From Chlorobiota bacterium (GTDB lineage: Bacteria; Bacteroidota; Bacteroidia; JAADEI01), in assembly GCA_013153515.1 (NCBI GenBank), contig JAADEI010000018.1, positions 1-35,267 of the forward strand: DNA of 35,267 nt, in the 5' to 3' direction. Of the stretch, positions 8,857 to 16,753 are shown one piece after another. Each line of letters opens with the position of its first letter. Positions within the stretch are counted from its first letter, which is position 1. The notes beneath the pieces are model-generated. The model worked only from the letters and a program-made list of their open reading frames with translations, was not told the DNA's origin and ran no database searches. The translations under genes were made by a program, and so were the position numbers.

Positions 8857-9630
8857 ATGACCGAACGAACAGCAGTGGTAATTCCTGCTAGATATGGCTC
8901 CACGAGACTTCCCGGGAAACCATTAGTTTCAATAGGGGGGACGCCGTTAATTATTCATATAATTGAAAACATTCTGACGGCTGGCTTTCCCGTTTGGGTA
9001 GCTACTGATGATGAGCGAATAGTTCAGGCAGTGGGCAACACACCAGCCAAATCAATAGTCATAGATGGCGATTTCAAATCTGGGACTGAACGAGTGCAAG
9101 CAACCCTCAAGCATATTCCAGAAGAATTTGACATAATAGTCAATTTCCAAGTTGATGAAATAGGTTTTAGTGCCGCTTCCCTGACAAGATTAGTATCAGT
9201 CCTTAGTGAGTCTGAGCTTGGCATAGCAACGCCAATATGTCCCATTTCCAAGAAAGAAGAGTTATTTGACAGGAACACGGTCAAGGTTGTCAGGAGGCGG
9301 GATGGACGGGCTTTATACTTTAGTAGGCAAGCAATACCCTATATGTGGGAATCTCCCGACACATGGCATCAAAGCAATTTGTTTTATCGGCATTTAGGGA
9401 TTTATGCTTTCAAACGAAACATCTTAAACGAAATAGCTGAATTGCCCGAATCCCCCTTGGAGAAAGCGGAGAGGTTGGAACAACTCAGATGGCTTGAGAA
9501 CGGTTATGACATCCTAACAGTGGAAGTTGAACCAGTTATGTTGCCGGCTATTGATACCCCCAGCGACGTTGAACTGGCAAACAAACTATTTACTAATGCC
9601 TCCGAAACCTCCAATAGTCCTAAGTACTGA
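8857..9630 (+). CDS. kdsB: 3-deoxy-manno-octulosonate cytidylyltransferase (diverged)
   Basis: Activates Kdo as CMP-Kdo for lipid A/LPS core assembly. The N-terminal nucleotide loop VIPARYGSTRLPGKPL is standard, and VATDDERIV, the GTERVQ segment, FSRQAIPY, YRHLGIYAF and AIDTPSDVE all fit KdsB. Two usually strict motifs differ: NxQGDEP reads NFQVDEIGF, and GTDR reads GTER. The acidic residues are kept, so activity is plausible, but the sugar acid could differ (for example an amino-Kdo variant). Length 257 is normal. The 3' end overlaps the next gene by 35 bases when that gene starts at 9596. Confidence 0.88.
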   Translation: MTERTAVVIPARYGSTRLPGKPLVSIGGTPLIIHIIENILTAGFPVWVATDDERIVQAVGNTPAKSIVIDGDFKSGTERVQATLKHIPEEFDIIVNFQVDEIGFSAASLTRLVSVLSESELGIATPICPISKKEELFDRNTVKVVRRRDGRALYFSRQAIPYMWESPDTWHQSNLFYRHLGIYAFKRNILNEIAELPESPLEKAERLEQLRWLENGYDILTVEVEPVMLPAIDTPSDVELANKLFTNASETSNSPKY

Positions 9631-10390
9631 TTTTGGCTTGTCAGATGGGTTTGTTGGAGTGATGCACAGTGTTATATATTCCATTTCTCCCGAGGCACGG
9701 GTCATTGACCTTACCCACTTCATTGAGCCTCAGGATGTTCAGCAAGCCGCTTTCCTCCTCTTCGCTCACTGGAGATACTTCCCCGAGGGGACCGTCTTCG
9801 TTGCAGTAGTGGACCCCGGCGTTGGAACAACAAGAAAACCCATAATTCTACATACTAACGACGACAGATTTATTATAGCTCCTGACAACGGATTAATTGA
9901 CCTTGTCATTGACCACTATGGCGTCAAGAGTTTAATCCATTTCACAAACAGAGAATTCTATCTTTCTCAAATAAGCACTACTTTCCATGGGAGAGACATT
10001 TTCTCTCCCGGTGCTGCCCATCTGTGGAAAATTGGCAACCCACTCTCTTTCGGAAAACCCATTTCTTACCGACGAAAATTGCCATACTACATATTGCATG
10101 TCTATCAGGGAGATACAGCAATTATAGAAGGACGAATAATTCATATTGACCGATTTGGGAACGCTATGACAAATGTTATGTGGCACGGCAATGAACCCCC
10201 CAGAGGATATATTGAAGTGAAAGGAAAGAAAATTTCTTTTTTTCCATCTTATGGATATGTGAACCCGGGAGAACCCCTTGCTTTGGTTAATAGCGAACAA
10301 ATGATTGAAATCGCTATAAATCAAGGAAGTGCCAGATTTGCCCTAGCGATTAGCCGGGGTGAGCGTGTAAGGATAGTTATCGTGAACTAA
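9596..10390 (+). CDS. S-adenosyl-L-methionine hydroxide adenosyltransferase (SAM hydrolase, DUF62)
   Basis: Member of the DUF62/SAM_adeno_trans family, whose characterised non-halogenating members hydrolyse AdoMet to adenosine and methionine. STDFGLSDGFVG opens the protein, VVDPGVGTTRKPI gives the Asp and Arg, and FHGRDIFSPGAAHL the His of the Asp-Arg-His set that marks the hydroxide-using members rather than fluorinases. APDNGLI and IDRFGNAMTN are further family signatures. I chose the ATG at 9596 (264 aa, MPPKPPIVLSTDFG); the frame could begin at 9527 but that lies deep in kdsB and adds residues foreign to the family. Physiological role is uncertain. Confidence 0.92.
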   Translation: MPPKPPIVLSTDFGLSDGFVGVMHSVIYSISPEARVIDLTHFIEPQDVQQAAFLLFAHWRYFPEGTVFVAVVDPGVGTTRKPIILHTNDDRFIIAPDNGLIDLVIDHYGVKSLIHFTNREFYLSQISTTFHGRDIFSPGAAHLWKIGNPLSFGKPISYRRKLPYYILHVYQGDTAIIEGRIIHIDRFGNAMTNVMWHGNEPPRGYIEVKGKKISFFPSYGYVNPGEPLALVNSEQMIEIAINQGSARFALAISRGERVRIVIVN

Positions 10391-10442
10391 CCTTTTATGT
10401 TCTTTGTTAATCAAAGAAACGAAGATGATTAATTAATCCGGT

Positions 10443-10853
10443 ATGGATTGGGTTCATATACTGGCTATTGCAGGGATTGTTTCTATGATTCTGGAGATTT
10501 TCATCCCTTTGCATTTCGGATTCATTGGTATTGGCGTTGGCTTCCTGTCTGCAGCATTAATGACATATTTCGGTGTTTCCCCTTGGATACAGGTTCCAGT
10601 AGCTACAGTCATTGGCTTAGCAACTATATATATTCTACGCAAACTAATTAAGCCTGAAGAGGGGGTTGATTTCACGCCCGAGACGATTGTTGGCAAAACA
10701 GGATTTGTCAAAAAAGTTCTCAATGGGAAGGTCTTGGTCTTCGTTGATGGCGAAGAATGGCTTGCATACAATGGATCGCAGTTATTAAGACCCGGCGATA
10801 AAGTTAAAGTTGTTGGAATTGAAGGTGTTCACTTAAAAATCCAGAAACTATGA
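10443..10853 (+). CDS. NfeD-like membrane protein
   Basis: Short NfeD family protein (136 aa, the 'NfeD1b' type without protease domain). Two to three hydrophobic helices occupy residues about 3-65 and are followed by a soluble OB-fold domain with the pattern IVGKTGFVKKVLNGK and PGDKVKVVGIEGVHLKI. NfeD proteins are nearly always encoded next to an SPFH/stomatin protein and are thought to act with it in membrane microdomains. That is exactly the case here: the stop overlaps the ATG of the stomatin gene (ATGA). Confidence 0.92.
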   Translation: MDWVHILAIAGIVSMILEIFIPLHFGFIGIGVGFLSAALMTYFGVSPWIQVPVATVIGLATIYILRKLIKPEEGVDFTPETIVGKTGFVKKVLNGKVLVFVDGEEWLAYNGSQLLRPGDKVKVVGIEGVHLKIQKL

Positions 10854-11785
10854 TAAGCAACATAACCCTAATTGTTCTAGCTCTACTGGCTCTGATCTTT
10901 TTATACAAGGCTGTTGTAATGATTAGACCCCATCAGGTGGGTTTAGTAGAACGCCTTGGTAAATTCAGGAAGAAGCTTTCTTCGGGAATTCACATAATCA
11001 TTCCATTTATTGACCGAGTGATTAAGGTTGACATGAGGGAACGGGTTGTTGACGTGCCCCCTCAGGAAGTGATTACTAAGGATAACGTGGTTGTTACCGT
11101 TGACGGAATAATTTACTATCGGGTCATAGAGCCTGAATCAGTGGTCTATAAAGTCCAGAACTTTGTTCAGGCAGCCGTTGCATTGGCTCAAACAAACCTC
11201 CGTAATATAATTGGTGAATTAAGCCTTGACGAGACATTAACAAGCCGTGAAGTAATTAATGAAAAACTCAGGTCTGTACTTGATGAAGCAACCGACGCAT
11301 GGGGGGTTAAGATAACCCGAGTTGAACTCAAACGAATTGACCCGCCGGCGGATGTAATGGAAGCAATGCACAAACAAATGAAAGCGGAACGGGAAAAGAG
11401 AGCTATGATTCTTGAAGCAGAGGGATTCAAACAAGCAGAAATTCAGAAGGCGGAAGGTATCAGGCAATCAGAGATATTAAAAGCAGAGGGCAAGGCTAAA
11501 TCAATGCAATTAATTGCCGACGCAGAGAAATATAGACTTATGAGGGAAGCGGAGGGGCAGGCAGAAGCCTACAAAATAATCCTTTCGCATATTAAAGCCA
11601 CAGAACCAACAAAAGAAGTAATACTCCTCAGATATCTTGATTCCTTGAAGAAAATAGCGGATGGTCAATCAACTAAGTTGGTTATTCCTGTTGAACTGTC
11701 CGAGCTGGCATCTGCCCTTAAAGTGCTTAATCACGTAAAGGAAAAGGATTCCTCTGATAATGAGGGTAAAAGAGAATCTTCTTAA
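10850..11785 (+). CDS. SPFH/band 7 stomatin-like protein (QmcA/paraslipin type)
   Basis: Bitopic inner-membrane protein with one N-terminal helix (residues about 4-22), the SPFH/band 7 domain beginning at IRPHQVGLVERLGKFRKKL and including VDVPPQEVITKDNVVVTVDG and YRVIEPE, then a charged coiled coil rich in AEG and KAEG repeats (about 195-245). Such proteins form large membrane rings and assist quality control by membrane proteases. It overlaps the NfeD gene by four bases and the next gene by 26, so the three are one transcription unit. Length 311 aa is normal. Confidence 0.93.
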   Translation: MISNITLIVLALLALIFLYKAVVMIRPHQVGLVERLGKFRKKLSSGIHIIIPFIDRVIKVDMRERVVDVPPQEVITKDNVVVTVDGIIYYRVIEPESVVYKVQNFVQAAVALAQTNLRNIIGELSLDETLTSREVINEKLRSVLDEATDAWGVKITRVELKRIDPPADVMEAMHKQMKAEREKRAMILEAEGFKQAEIQKAEGIRQSEILKAEGKAKSMQLIADAEKYRLMREAEGQAEAYKIILSHIKATEPTKEVILLRYLDSLKKIADGQSTKLVIPVELSELASALKVLNHVKEKDSSDNEGKRESS

Positions 11786-12488
11786 GGTTTTCGCTATATT
11801 ATCTGTCCTACTCAGTGTAGGGAGTTCATGGGGGCGTGGGGCAACCCTTGAGTTGCTCCAGGGGATGTATCCTATCTATGGCAAAGGAATCAGTTTCCCC
11901 GTATCTGGATTCTTTTTATTTGGCTACCCTTTCGGAACAGAGCGGTTTAACTTGTCTGTCCCGGCGTTTACATTAGTTGGAATGAGGGGTGCTCCTTTCG
12001 GAAATAAGGAAAATCCTATTGAAACTTTTAACTTTTTCGTTGCAAGCCTTGGAGTTGAAGTGAATGCTGCTACGCCAATAGGCACGCGTTGGGAAATAGA
12101 ATTTTCAGTCGGTGGACTCTGGAACTTCCCATTTTCAAGAGTTATCCTACACACGGAGCAACTTAACCAAATTTTACTAAATAACAAATCTCAAATTGGC
12201 ACTCCCAACGACGCAAATATAATATCTGTGGTTACCTATCAAGCGAAGATTAATTCATTTCCATCTGTATTTATGAGCCTCAAACCTATTCTATGGTTCA
12301 ATAAATCCACTTTCGGACATGTGAGAATTGGCTATATGCATGGATTCAATAGTCATTTGAGCGTTTCGGGAGAATATCTTGCATTCAACTCATCCACTCA
12401 TCAAGGGGTGAGAGGCACTTTTGAAGCATCTCTGCCCGGAGTGTGGCAGTGGATTTTCGTTTCAATAGGCGGAGGTGTTAGTTTTTAA
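11760..12488 (+). CDS. probable outer-membrane beta-barrel protein, unknown function
   Basis: Not recognised as a named family. An N-terminal signal peptide (Lys-containing n-region, hydrophobic residues about 8-22, cut probable near GSSWG) is followed by alternating strands rich in aromatic and glycine residues, e.g. PVSGFFLFGYPFG and VRIGYMHGF. The chain ends in VSIGGGVSF with a terminal Phe, as in outer-membrane barrels recognised by BamA. The start overlaps the stomatin gene by 26 bases. The ATG at 11760 is the only start that keeps the signal peptide. A small porin-like or adhesin-like barrel is the most likely nature; no functional claim is made. Confidence 0.6.
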   Translation: MRVKENLLKVFAILSVLLSVGSSWGRGATLELLQGMYPIYGKGISFPVSGFFLFGYPFGTERFNLSVPAFTLVGMRGAPFGNKENPIETFNFFVASLGVEVNAATPIGTRWEIEFSVGGLWNFPFSRVILHTEQLNQILLNNKSQIGTPNDANIISVVTYQAKINSFPSVFMSLKPILWFNKSTFGHVRIGYMHGFNSHLSVSGEYLAFNSSTHQGVRGTFEASLPGVWQWIFVSIGGGVSF

Positions 12489-12531
12489 GGAGTATACAAT
12501 TTAATTACAGTAGATGCCGAGTATTTTTTTA

Positions 12532-12560
12532 ACCACGGTATTACACAGAGTATTAAAGGA
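12532..12560. repeat. dispersed intergenic repeat copy (ACCACGGT...CACAGAG type)
   Basis: ACCACGGTATTACACAGAG followed by TATTAAAGGA. Related stretches occur at 28168-28187 and 28212-28241. The rest of the 265-base gap 12,489-12,753 shows nothing else except a weak -7-like box (TATATTTA, 12718-12725). Confidence 0.4.
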
Positions 12561-12753
12561 ATAGGAAATTTTATAAAAACTTTGTGTAATTTTACTTTAA
12601 CTATATTTTTAAAAGCGTAACCTACGATTGTGCAGAGCCGCAATGTCCCACTTGGAAACGCCGAAACAGAAAAAGACAATACTTAGCTAAAGTCATTTCC
12701 TTTTAAATTTTACTTCGTATATTTATGACCGAATAAATCAATTATTGAGGCAT

Positions 12754-12948
12754 ATGCAGGAACACCACGGACTGCCTATGAGGCACCCTATGGATTCCGC
12801 TGAAACCCATGGACTGCCAATAGGACAAGCCCTTAAAGCAACAGTGTATAACGTTGAATTGAACAAGTTGGACATTACAGACCTCTATGAACAAATCAAT
12901 ACACTCAAACAAGAAATCGCACAACTCAAACAAAACAATCAAAATTAA
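12754..12948 (+). CDS. small coiled-coil protein, possibly a remnant of a longer surface protein
   Basis: A 64-residue frame from the ATG at 12754 (a TTG nine bases upstream is also possible; GAGG at 12747-12750 is the nearest purine stretch). The N-terminal half contains an imperfect internal repeat (HHGLPMRHPMDSAE then THGLPIGQAL). The C-terminal half is a charged amphipathic helix with Leu/Ile spaced as in a coiled coil (LYEQINTLKQEIAQLKQ). The end resembles the C-terminal coiled coils of some surface proteins and tail-fibre-like proteins, so it may be a surviving 3' end. It sits 18 bases upstream of the lipoprotein gene. Confidence 0.4.
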   Translation: MQEHHGLPMRHPMDSAETHGLPIGQALKATVYNVELNKLDITDLYEQINTLKQEIAQLKQNNQN

Positions 12949-12966
12949 CCTCTAAATCATCTTGCC

Positions 12967-13755
12967 ATGAAAAAGTTTTTCAACACTCTCCCCGCAATTG
13001 CTATATCAACTCTGTTCCTTTCCCTTATCGTCTTCCATGCTTGCAAAAAAGAGAAAATCATCATCCAAGGTTCCAGAACAGACACCATCTACATCCAATA
13101 TGAACATTGCCAGTATGATACCTCCTTGCCAATTAATTGCTACACTACACATTTGAGAAGTTCTGCCCAAAGGCTTGGGAATGCTCAGGAAGACACGATT
13201 GTGTGGTATGAATCTCAGTGCATAACTTTGGGACATTGCAAGTTTGATGAGTTCTATCCGTATTATAAGGTTTGCCTTATAAGTATTGTTCCCGGACGCA
13301 TTCCAGACACAGCCATGTGCAGAGCCGCTGGAATCCCTCTTTGTTGCCCCGAATTTATTGATTATTATGGCGATGACGTTGTAGTTCCTAATATTGATAT
13401 TGCTATGGTTATGATGGGAATAAACAATATTTGCAACAAGAACTCAAGACTTATAGGGTTCGACGTGCTAGGGCAAACTAGCTATTTAGAACATCCTGAC
13501 TCCAATCCAAATTTTTCGTGTCAGAATCATTTGCAGTCGTGGTCTATATTTCCGGACTTTATACAAAGATACCAATTTAAAAATTGTTCAATACGGTTAA
13601 TAGAGTATCCCAAGAAGTTTGACTATGATACAGTTACTGTAGTATATGCTATGCAAGGACCAAATGGCAATTTCACACCTTGTTGTGCAGGATCATTTAG
13701 CACTGGCATTGACATTTTCAGCATTCATGCCAAGATTGGCTTGCAGTGCCAATAA
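12967..13755 (+). CDS. cysteine-rich lipoprotein, unknown function
   Basis: No known family recognised. The N-terminus has KK, a hydrophobic stretch and the lipobox-like VFHAC, with Cys26 as the probable lipidated residue followed by KKEK, so it should be exported and anchored. The mature part is unusual in cysteine content, about 15 Cys in 236 residues, including CCPE and PCCAG pairs, which suggests several disulfides in an extracytoplasmic protein. GC content is low compared with the housekeeping genes. The neighbour upstream is a small coiled-coil ORF in the same direction; downstream lie the tRNA genes on the other strand. Confidence 0.7.
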   Translation: MKKFFNTLPAIAISTLFLSLIVFHACKKEKIIIQGSRTDTIYIQYEHCQYDTSLPINCYTTHLRSSAQRLGNAQEDTIVWYESQCITLGHCKFDEFYPYYKVCLISIVPGRIPDTAMCRAAGIPLCCPEFIDYYGDDVVVPNIDIAMVMMGINNICNKNSRLIGFDVLGQTSYLEHPDSNPNFSCQNHLQSWSIFPDFIQRYQFKNCSIRLIEYPKKFDYDTVTVVYAMQGPNGNFTPCCAGSFSTGIDIFSIHAKIGLQCQ

Positions 13756-13816
13756 AAACTATAAAAATCTATAATAGGAAACAAGATAAACTCTCAACTT
13801 GGACAGAAATTCTTTG

Positions 13817-13888
13817 AGCGGGCGACCGGATTCGAACCGGCGACCCTCAGCTTGGAAGGCTGATGCTCTACCACTGAGCTACGCCCGC
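13817..13888 (-). tRNA. tRNA-Gly(TCC)
   Basis: Complete cloverleaf on the minus strand: acceptor GCGGGCG pairs with CGCCCGC, D arm GCTC..GAGC, anticodon loop CTTCCAA with anticodon TCC, and T loop TTCGAAT. The 3' CCA is not encoded. Third gene of the Thr-Tyr-Gly cluster; 8 bases separate it from tRNA-Tyr. Confidence 0.96.
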
Positions 13889-13896
13889 TATTCCAG

Positions 13897-13981
13897 TGGG
13901 GGGACCAGGATTCGAACCTGGGAAGGCCTTTCGGCCAATGGGTTTACAGCCCACCCCGTTTGGCCACTCCGGCATCCCCCC
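13897..13981 (-). tRNA. tRNA-Tyr(GTA)
   Basis: Class II tRNA with a long variable arm (GGCCGAAAGGCC hairpin). The acceptor GGGGGGA pairs with TCCCCCC, the anticodon loop is CTGTAAA with anticodon GTA, and the T loop TTCGAAT is standard. CCA not encoded. 85 bases including the discriminator A. Confidence 0.96.
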
Positions 13982-13995
13982 AACATTTTCCCGTG

Positions 13996-14068
13996 AGCCA
14001 GGGAGGGGATTCGAACCCCTGACCTGGTGATTACAAATCACCCGCTCTGCCGACTGAGCTACCCTGGC
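13996..14068 (-). tRNA. tRNA-Thr(TGT)
   Basis: Acceptor GCCAGGG pairs with CCCTGGC, D arm GCTC..GAGC, anticodon loop TTTGTAA with anticodon TGT, T loop TTCGAAT. CCA not encoded. First gene of the minus-strand cluster. A weak -7-like TATATTAG lies 13 bases upstream (14082-14089). Confidence 0.96.
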
Positions 14069-14127
14069 AGCCCAGTTCACGCTAATATAACAACGGGAGC
14101 CAACCCGAAAGTTCCCATTTAAGATTA

Positions 14128-16665
14128 TCATTCCAAACGAGTTGCTACAACACATCTCTTCATCACTCTTATTGTCTCACCATCAGGGTTAAATGCCTCA
14201 AACAGAACAATGTAATTCCCCACAGGAACCTTAAATCCTTTGTCTGAGGAGCCATCCCACTTAAGGAATCCTTCTTGGGGCACCAGCCCATTGTTGAGAA
14301 GTGTTTTCACCAGTTTACCTTCCATGTTAAAAATTCTCACCTGGGCAATAAAGTCCCCACTTGGCAAAGAGAATTTAATCAAGACATAGTCGTTATAGCC
14401 GTCTTCATCTGGCGAGAAAATTTCTGGCTCAACAACGACAATTTCCTGACTGGCTTGGTCTTCCAGTGGTCTGTATTGCGAGTTTTGATATGTAGGCGTG
14501 GCGTAGCCCACTGTACTGGCTGCCGATTGCCAGGAGGAAGGTTCATTGCTTGGAAGGTCCGGATTGATTTTCTCGAGGGAAACACCTCGCCCATAGTCAT
14601 TCTCCCTGACCAGTGGATGATGGAGTTCTTCGCTATAATTGAACAAGTCAATGACCTGAAGGTTTTTGGTTAACACTGCCACACCGCCCCAGTAGTCGCA
14701 AGAGGAAGACGGTCGTAAATATGGCATATTTATAACTCTGATCATCTTCTCAGGATATTTAACATAATAAAAGGAATCAACTGCCTGAGGGTCATCGGTA
14801 AGAACAATATATTCACCGGGGAAAAATAGATAACCAGCAGTATCAATATCTGAAACGAAATTTATTTGTGGGGTTCCACATTTAGTGTTAGCTATTCTCA
14901 ATGTTCTGAGGTCAAATGTTTTACTGCTTCTGTTATATAGTTCAACGAATTCGGAGCCACCCCGTGGAGCATTAAAGAGAACTTCATTGATCGTGATGTC
15001 AAAACTGTCGGCTTCAAGGGGAATAGCCACTTGCACTTGTCCGTTTATGGTTGTTCCATCGCAGGCGGTGAGCCCAGAGATTGAGATAACATAAATGATT
15101 CCTGTGTCTAAGGATGGGGAGACGCTAAGAAGAACTCTGTTTGTCCTGCCTGCTTTGAATTTTGCATTGACCACTGTCAACGCAGGCTCAAACGAGTAAA
15201 AGGATGGCAAAGTAGCTATTTCAGGGAGGGGACCGGAGAAAACAATAACCACCTGAGAATCATTTTCAACATATGCTCTAACTGGATAAGGAGTGATTGG
15301 CTCGATTGTTCCGGCTACCGAATTAGGTTTTCCTGGAGTTCCGCCGAGTGGGTCCACACTAGCTCGCCAATTTTCCTTTCCGGCACAGGGAACATTAAGG
15401 TCTATGCGTTCAAGAGTCCAGCCTCCCTCCGCTTTTACTTCATTTCTGTAAAAGGATTTATCATATTCAAGATAGTCTATCGTGTTACCCTGATTATCTT
15501 TAATAATGAGGAATCCCTCTGTGTTATGAATGTATGGGAATGCTGAGAATGCAAGGACCTCACCGAATTGGGTGTATTGCTGTGCACCGCCATCATCAAT
15601 AAGAATAAGGTATTGATCAGGAAGGAGTAGCCCTTCTGGGAACGTGGCAGTAAAGCCCGTTTGGTTAGTGATAGTCCAATTAGTGAGATGAATAGCATAG
15701 TTGGCGCGATTATATATTTCAACGAATTCGCAGGCAGAGCAATCTGGCAAGCCTACTGGGGGAGATGGGTCAGGGAATATCTCTGAGATAACAACATCAT
15801 ACATTGCGGGCAAGCCAACAACCACAGTATCAGGACTCATTGTAAATCCAGCAAGGTCGGCAAATCCAGATATAAAAAGTTTATAGTCAACGCCCTTTTG
15901 AAGTGCTGATGCCAATTTAATGGTTATTCTTGAAGGGTTGTCGGAGGTGAACTTGAAGTTGGCTATTGCCGGTCCGTTAAGTAATTGGATGCTACCAATG
16001 ACTGCGGTATCAAGGGGTTCAGAGAATTGGATCAAGAGGCTATCTAGGGAAACAGCAACTGCCCATTCTACATAAGGAAAGGCGGTGTCTTCCGCCAGAG
16101 TAACAGCATCAACAAAGTAGTAATCATAAAAAGAAGAGAAAGAAGAGTTAATCACATACCTGATTGCCACTTTAACTTCCGCGACACCTGCGGGCAAATA
16201 GTGAATGTAAGGGTTCATATAAGCATCCGCATAAGGGTCAACTTCCCCAAATTGTAATGATTTATTGCTGTATCCATCAACTAATTTTATAGTGTCTTGC
16301 CATGTGATGCCGTTGTCATAAGAAAGCAAGAGGAACAGGTCATCTCCCCCATCTGGACCATCAGCGGCGAAAGCAACTGAAACAAAATATGTCTTGGAGG
16401 GATTCAAGCTAACGTTGTTAAATAGAATGGTTGGGGTGTCAGTGGTGCCTTGAACAGTGCCTCTTAATCGCAAACTCTTACTGCCTTCAAAAGCTTGCTC
16501 ACTAACAATCTCAATAAGTGAATCAGGAATTTCCGTATAATTCCAGTTATCCAGAGGGGACCCTTCAAATCCTTGGAACGACAACACTCTTTGGGCATTG
16601 ACTATTCCTGGAAAGGCAGTGGCTATAAACATTAGAATTCCTACTGACAGTGAATTTTGCTTCAT
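14128..16665 (-). CDS. secreted multidomain protein with lamin-tail and FlgD-like C-terminal domains
   Basis: Exported 845-residue protein. Residues 1-24 are a signal peptide cut near VNAQ. About 25-190 form a jelly-roll-like region (FQGFEGSPLDNW start, SKTYFVSVAFAADG). About 195-285 and 455-550 look like Ig/SbsA-type domains (SLLIQFSEPLDT; VVIVFSGPLPE). Two lamin-tail domains begin at VVISEIFPDPSPP (about 290-450) and ITINEVLFNAPRGGSEFVEL (about 555-735). The C-terminus (FSPDEDGYNDYVLIKFSLP, KWDGSSDKGFKVPVGNYI) is the FlgD-Ig-like/gliding-type domain often found on type IX-secreted proteins. Lamin-tail domains are common in extracellular nucleases and adhesins, but no nuclease domain is visible. 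Function unknown; cell-surface or secreted location is well supported. Confidence 0.82.
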   Translation of the reverse strand: MKQNSLSVGILMFIATAFPGIVNAQRVLSFQGFEGSPLDNWNYTEIPDSLIEIVSEQAFEGSKSLRLRGTVQGTTDTPTILFNNVSLNPSKTYFVSVAFAADGPDGGDDLFLLLSYDNGITWQDTIKLVDGYSNKSLQFGEVDPYADAYMNPYIHYLPAGVAEVKVAIRYVINSSFSSFYDYYFVDAVTLAEDTAFPYVEWAVAVSLDSLLIQFSEPLDTAVIGSIQLLNGPAIANFKFTSDNPSRITIKLASALQKGVDYKLFISGFADLAGFTMSPDTVVVGLPAMYDVVISEIFPDPSPPVGLPDCSACEFVEIYNRANYAIHLTNWTITNQTGFTATFPEGLLLPDQYLILIDDGGAQQYTQFGEVLAFSAFPYIHNTEGFLIIKDNQGNTIDYLEYDKSFYRNEVKAEGGWTLERIDLNVPCAGKENWRASVDPLGGTPGKPNSVAGTIEPITPYPVRAYVENDSQVVIVFSGPLPEIATLPSFYSFEPALTVVNAKFKAGRTNRVLLSVSPSLDTGIIYVISISGLTACDGTTINGQVQVAIPLEADSFDITINEVLFNAPRGGSEFVELYNRSSKTFDLRTLRIANTKCGTPQINFVSDIDTAGYLFFPGEYIVLTDDPQAVDSFYYVKYPEKMIRVINMPYLRPSSSCDYWGGVAVLTKNLQVIDLFNYSEELHHPLVRENDYGRGVSLEKINPDLPSNEPSSWQSAASTVGYATPTYQNSQYRPLEDQASQEIVVVEPEIFSPDEDGYNDYVLIKFSLPSGDFIAQVRIFNMEGKLVKTLLNNGLVPQEGFLKWDGSSDKGFKVPVGNYIVLFEAFNPDGETIRVMKRCVVATRLE

Positions 16666-16687
16666 GTTAGCAGCAACTTTATTTAAA

Positions 16688-16695
16688 CAAAGATA
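16688..16695 (-). promoter_or_regulatory. Bacteroidota-type -7 box for the lamin-tail protein gene
   Basis: TATCTTTG on the minus strand fits TAnnTTTG and ends 22 bases before the ATG at 16665. No convincing -33 element. Confidence 0.5.
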
Positions 16696-16753
16696 CGGAT
16701 TTAAGGAACAATAGTGGTGCAGTTATTGGTTTGGAAAACTAAAAAGGGAAAGA

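Noticed and set aside
13868-14155. 95-codon ORF antisense and across the tRNA genes
   Set aside because: Its sequence is a translation of the tRNA-Tyr and tRNA-Thr genes; the typical 'spurious tRNA ORF' pattern.
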